A stretch of 64,000 bases of DNA. Origin: Nocardioides faecalis. GTDB lineage: Bacteria > Actinomycetota > Actinomycetes > Propionibacteriales > Nocardioidaceae. Every line of letters begins with the position of its first letter. Within the stretch, counting starts at the first letter, position 1. Shown here in pieces: positions 61,620 to 64,000 of this stretch. The DNA lies in assembly GCF_018388425.1 (NCBI RefSeq), contig NZ_CP074406.1, forward strand, positions 2,542,001 through 2,606,000. The letters are read 5' to 3'. Position numbers and translations under genes: made by a program. The notes under the pieces were generated by a model, which saw nothing but the letters and a program-made list of their open reading frames with translations, was not told the origin of the DNA and did not search any database.

Positions 61620-64000
61620 ATGACCCATCACGCTCCGCGGCGCCGTGCCCGGGGTCTGAGGCGCGGCATCCGGATCGCCATCACGCTGGCACTGGTCACC
61701 ACCGGTCTGGCAACAGTCGGGGCCACCACCGGCCAGGACACCGCCGAAGCCGTCTTCGCCGGCCCCTCGAGCAAGGGCCGGTACGTCGACGTCATCGACT
61801 GGATCCAGTGGGGAGCCCGCAACAACGAGATCGTCCTGCAGAACCCGCAGAGCACGAAGACCGTGACCTCCACTCGCCGGCTCGGCGACCAGACCCTCCA
61901 GGTCGCGTGCACCGTCAGCGGGCTGCGCTGGGAGCCGCCGCTCGAGACCGGCCCGAACGGCTCCACCACCGGCCAGACGCTCACCCCGCCGCTGGTCGCG
62001 TACACCCCGGGCAGCTGGGCGGGCGACGCCCTGGACGACCTCTACAACATCGGCGGCGCCGGCTACGCCGAGCAGACGCCCGGCCGCAGGCCCGTCTTCC
62101 CCGACGACTTCCGCAACCCCAACACGATGGCGATCGGGCTCGGCAACCCCAACCCCGGACTGCGCGACGGCGCGCCCTCCCCGGTCACCGAGGACGAGAC
62201 CGACGGCGCCCGGATGTCGTTCGACTTCTCCTGCAGTGCCAGCCTCGACGGCGAGCCGATGCCGCTGGAGGGGATCGTCTTCGCGGACGCGGAGGCCTCG
62301 AGCTCGCGCGACTACGCCTTCACCGGGGAGAACGTCGGCCCCGAGTGGGTCCAGGCCAGCGCCACCGACCCGAACGCGACGTGGCGCCTGCTGGAGCAGG
62401 AGCGCACCTGCACGCAGGCGTCGAGCATCGCCACCTGGCAGGGCGACGCCCTGCGCATGGGGGTGGACGGGCAGGAGTGCACCTACCAGAACGGCAACGC
62501 CTGGCCCACCCCCGACCCCTACGGCCACGGGCCCACCGCGGTGGCGTTCCTGGAGAACGCCACCGGCGCCGCCAGGGTCTCCGCACGGGTAGAGACCCAG
62601 GGGCGTGGCTACAGCGCCATCGCACTCGGCTACGTGCTCACCAGCGACTTCGGCGACGCGCCGCTCAGCTACGGCCGGGCGGGCGCGCTGCTCCAGCCCT
62701 CGTGGACCGACGGCGCGATCCGCAAGGGCGTCACGACCAACCTGTCCACCGCTGCACAGGCGCGCTACGAGCTGCCGAGGCGCAGCATCCTGGGTGACAG
62801 TGTCGACGCCGAGCAGAGCTATCGCGACAGCGTCCCGGCAGATGGTGACGACGTCCACGGCACCGGCGACGAGGACGGCCTGAGCGCCTCGTCGCTCGCC
62901 CGGGACGGGTTCGCCCTGCCGGCCAGGGTGCTCGACGCGTCGAGCCAGCAGCCCTTCGTCGTCGAGGACGTCGCCTGCTACGGCTCGAGCACCGGGCCGG
63001 CGTACGTCTCGGCCTGGATCGACTGGAACGGCAATGGGACGTTCGACGACGGAGAGCGCTCGGCCACCGCGGAGTGCGCGGCGGGCGGCCCGCACTCCGT
63101 CGACCTGACCTGGACGGTGCCCGCCGACACCAGCCCCGGCGGCGCCCACACCTACCTCCGGCTCCGGATCGCCGAGGACCGGTCGTCCGCCGAGAAGCCC
63201 CTCGGCGTGTCGCAGCGCGGCGAGGTCGAGGACTACCGCCTCGAGGTCCCTGCTCGTCTGGTCGTGGACAAGACCTGGGTCGTCGACGGCGAGCGCTACC
63301 CGCACGGCAGCCAGCCCGACGGGCTCGACGCCCGTCCCACGCTCGCCCCGGCAGCTGAGGAGACGACCGATGCCGCGGCCGACGCGGGGCCCGAGTGGGG
63401 CGCCTGGCAGGACGGCCACCGGCCCGGCGACGAGGTCCGGATCGGCGAGGAGGTCCTCATCGACGACACACTCGTCGGCTGCACGATCACCGGCAGCACG
63501 CTGACCGGCGACGGTCTCCCGAGCGACGGCGTGGACCTGCGCAAGGGCACGACGAGCGTCGCGGTGACGCTCCCGAAGTCCTCGAACCGCTACCAGGTCA
63601 CCAACGAGGTCGCCTGCACGCAACGCCTCACCCTGGTCAAGAAGGTCGAGTACGGCGAGCGCGCCCCGACCGACTGGGGCCTGTCCGCGACGGGCCCGGC
63701 GGAGGCGCTGCCCGGCCACCGGGACGCCTCGAGCGGCACCACGGTCGAGGTCTCCGCGGATGTCGCCTACCGGCTCAGCGAGCGCGGTCCCGACGAGTAC
63801 GTCGCCACCGAGGAGGGCTGGCAGTGCGTCGACGAGCGGACGGGCAGCGAAGTGGACGTGCCCGACGACGCGGTGACGCTGCGCCCCGGCCAGGACGTCT
63901 CCTGCACGATCACCAACACCACCGCCCGGCTCTCGCTCGTCAAGGAGGTCGAGGGAGGTGACGCCGAGCCTGACGACTGGACGCTGACGGCGCAGCCGCA
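61620..64000 (+). CDS. Large secreted surface protein with GEVED-type module, 3' end outside window
   Basis: At least 793 residues, continuing past the window. Basic start and signal peptide (RRGIRIAITLALVTTGLATV), then a domain beginning YVDVIDWIQWGARNNEIVLQ, similar to the non-repeat region of CshA-like adhesins. Residues ~380-540 form a GEVED-type module (DGDDVHGTGDEDGL, WIDWNGNGTFDDGER, RLRIAEDRSSAEKPLG, then GEVEDYRLEV). Two or more prealbumin-like/collagen-binding B-type modules follow (TNEVACTQRLTLVKKVEYGE and CTITNTTARLSLVKEVEGG). GGGAG seven bases before ATG 61620. Likely a cell-wall adhesin; any sortase signal lies beyond the window. Confidence 0.78.
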   Translation, partial: MTHHAPRRRARGLRRGIRIAITLALVTTGLATVGATTGQDTAEAVFAGPSSKGRYVDVIDWIQWGARNNEIVLQNPQSTKTVTSTRRLGDQTLQVACTVSGLRWEPPLETGPNGSTTGQTLTPPLVAYTPGSWAGDALDDLYNIGGAGYAEQTPGRRPVFPDDFRNPNTMAIGLGNPNPGLRDGAPSPVTEDETDGARMSFDFSCSASLDGEPMPLEGIVFADAEASSSRDYAFTGENVGPEWVQASATDPNATWRLLEQERTCTQASSIATWQGDALRMGVDGQECTYQNGNAWPTPDPYGHGPTAVAFLENATGAARVSARVETQGRGYSAIALGYVLTSDFGDAPLSYGRAGALLQPSWTDGAIRKGVTTNLSTAAQARYELPRRSILGDSVDAEQSYRDSVPADGDDVHGTGDEDGLSASSLARDGFALPARVLDASSQQPFVVEDVACYGSSTGPAYVSAWIDWNGNGTFDDGERSATAECAAGGPHSVDLTWTVPADTSPGGAHTYLRLRIAEDRSSAEKPLGVSQRGEVEDYRLEVPARLVVDKTWVVDGERYPHGSQPDGLDARPTLAPAAEETTDAAADAGPEWGAWQDGHRPGDEVRIGEEVLIDDTLVGCTITGSTLTGDGLPSDGVDLRKGTTSVAVTLPKSSNRYQVTNEVACTQRLTLVKKVEYGERAPTDWGLSATGPAEALPGHRDASSGTTVEVSADVAYRLSERGPDEYVATEEGWQCVDERTGSEVDVPDDAVTLRPGQDVSCTITNTTARLSLVKEVEGGDAEPDDWTLTAQP

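Noticed and set aside
61542..63719. 725-residue minus-strand open frame
   Set aside because: Antisense to the surface-protein gene, which has a signal peptide, ribosome-binding site and GEVED motif.
1..64000. tRNA, rRNA, insertion sequences or prophage
   Set aside because: No tRNA cloverleaf, rRNA core sequence, transposase, integrase or terminal inverted repeats were recognised in any gap.

Overview
The window is one stretch of very GC-rich chromosome from an actinobacterium, most likely Nocardioides or a close relative of the Propionibacteriales. Supporting signs are the strong third-position GC, GTG starts, leaderless promoters of the TANNNT type, an EgtB sulfoxide synthase, a SARP/AfsR-type regulator, a WhiG/SigF-class sigma factor and DevR/DevS-like dormancy regulators. 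I see no tRNA, rRNA, CRISPR array, transposase or prophage. Genus assignment is inference.

Layout. 0-16 kb is metabolic and housekeeping: a partial SNF2-type helicase; a 3-alpha-HSD-like SDR behind a KstR-like operator; an osmoprotectant ABC operon (ATPase, two permeases, binding lipoprotein); a Tat-exported polysaccharide deacetylase; a GXWXG/DUF4334 protein; a solitary homing-endonuclease-associated-repeat protein; an alpha/beta hydrolase; cardiolipin synthase; a second SDR with a KstR-like site; an Lrp/AsnC regulator divergent from phenylalanine hydroxylase; an NmrA-like reductase; a D-2-hydroxyacid dehydrogenase coupled to an SDR that lacks YxxxK. 16-22 kb holds a 1.1-kaa SARP/ATPase regulator, a remnant of an Ig-like repeat protein and a secreted FG-GAP protein. 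22-27 kb is a divergent acyl-CoA module: histidine phosphatase, SDR and an XRE-TetR double-HTH regulator on one side; an aminoglycoside-kinase-fold phosphotransferase and an acyl-CoA dehydrogenase (a split ACAD10/11 arrangement) on the other. Two coupled SemiSWEET-like proteins, egtB and an overlapping photolyase follow.

31-43 kb is a stress-signalling block built from partner-switching and two-component domains: a SigB/F-class sigma factor with a matching promoter, a receiver/RsbW fusion, a REC-PAS-PAS kinase, a giant kinase-receiver-PP2C phosphatase, a STAS protein, a membrane PP2C phosphatase, a Dabb protein and small accessory proteins. The likely logic is that kinase and phosphatase inputs control an anti-sigma/anti-anti-sigma switch acting on the sigma factor. 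Three candidate promoters of that sigma class (sigma gene, a small Cys protein, the DevS-like kinase) suggest a link to the next block.

43-61 kb: a TetR-controlled CrtI-like oxidoreductase, then a DosR-like dormancy/redox block (DevR-like regulator, DevS-like GAF kinase, PPOX-fold protein, Acg-like nitroreductase, two universal stress proteins, CtpF-like P-type ATPase) with a glutamate decarboxylase/antiporter acid-resistance set and a divergent MarR. Between the DevS-like kinase and the PPOX gene lie a BcsB-like gene and a relic of an NAD-dependent epimerase, traces of a lost polysaccharide locus. The window ends inside a large secreted surface protein with a GEVED-type module. Short tandem repeats (8-22 bp) occur in many intergenic gaps, and at least eight promoters look leaderless.
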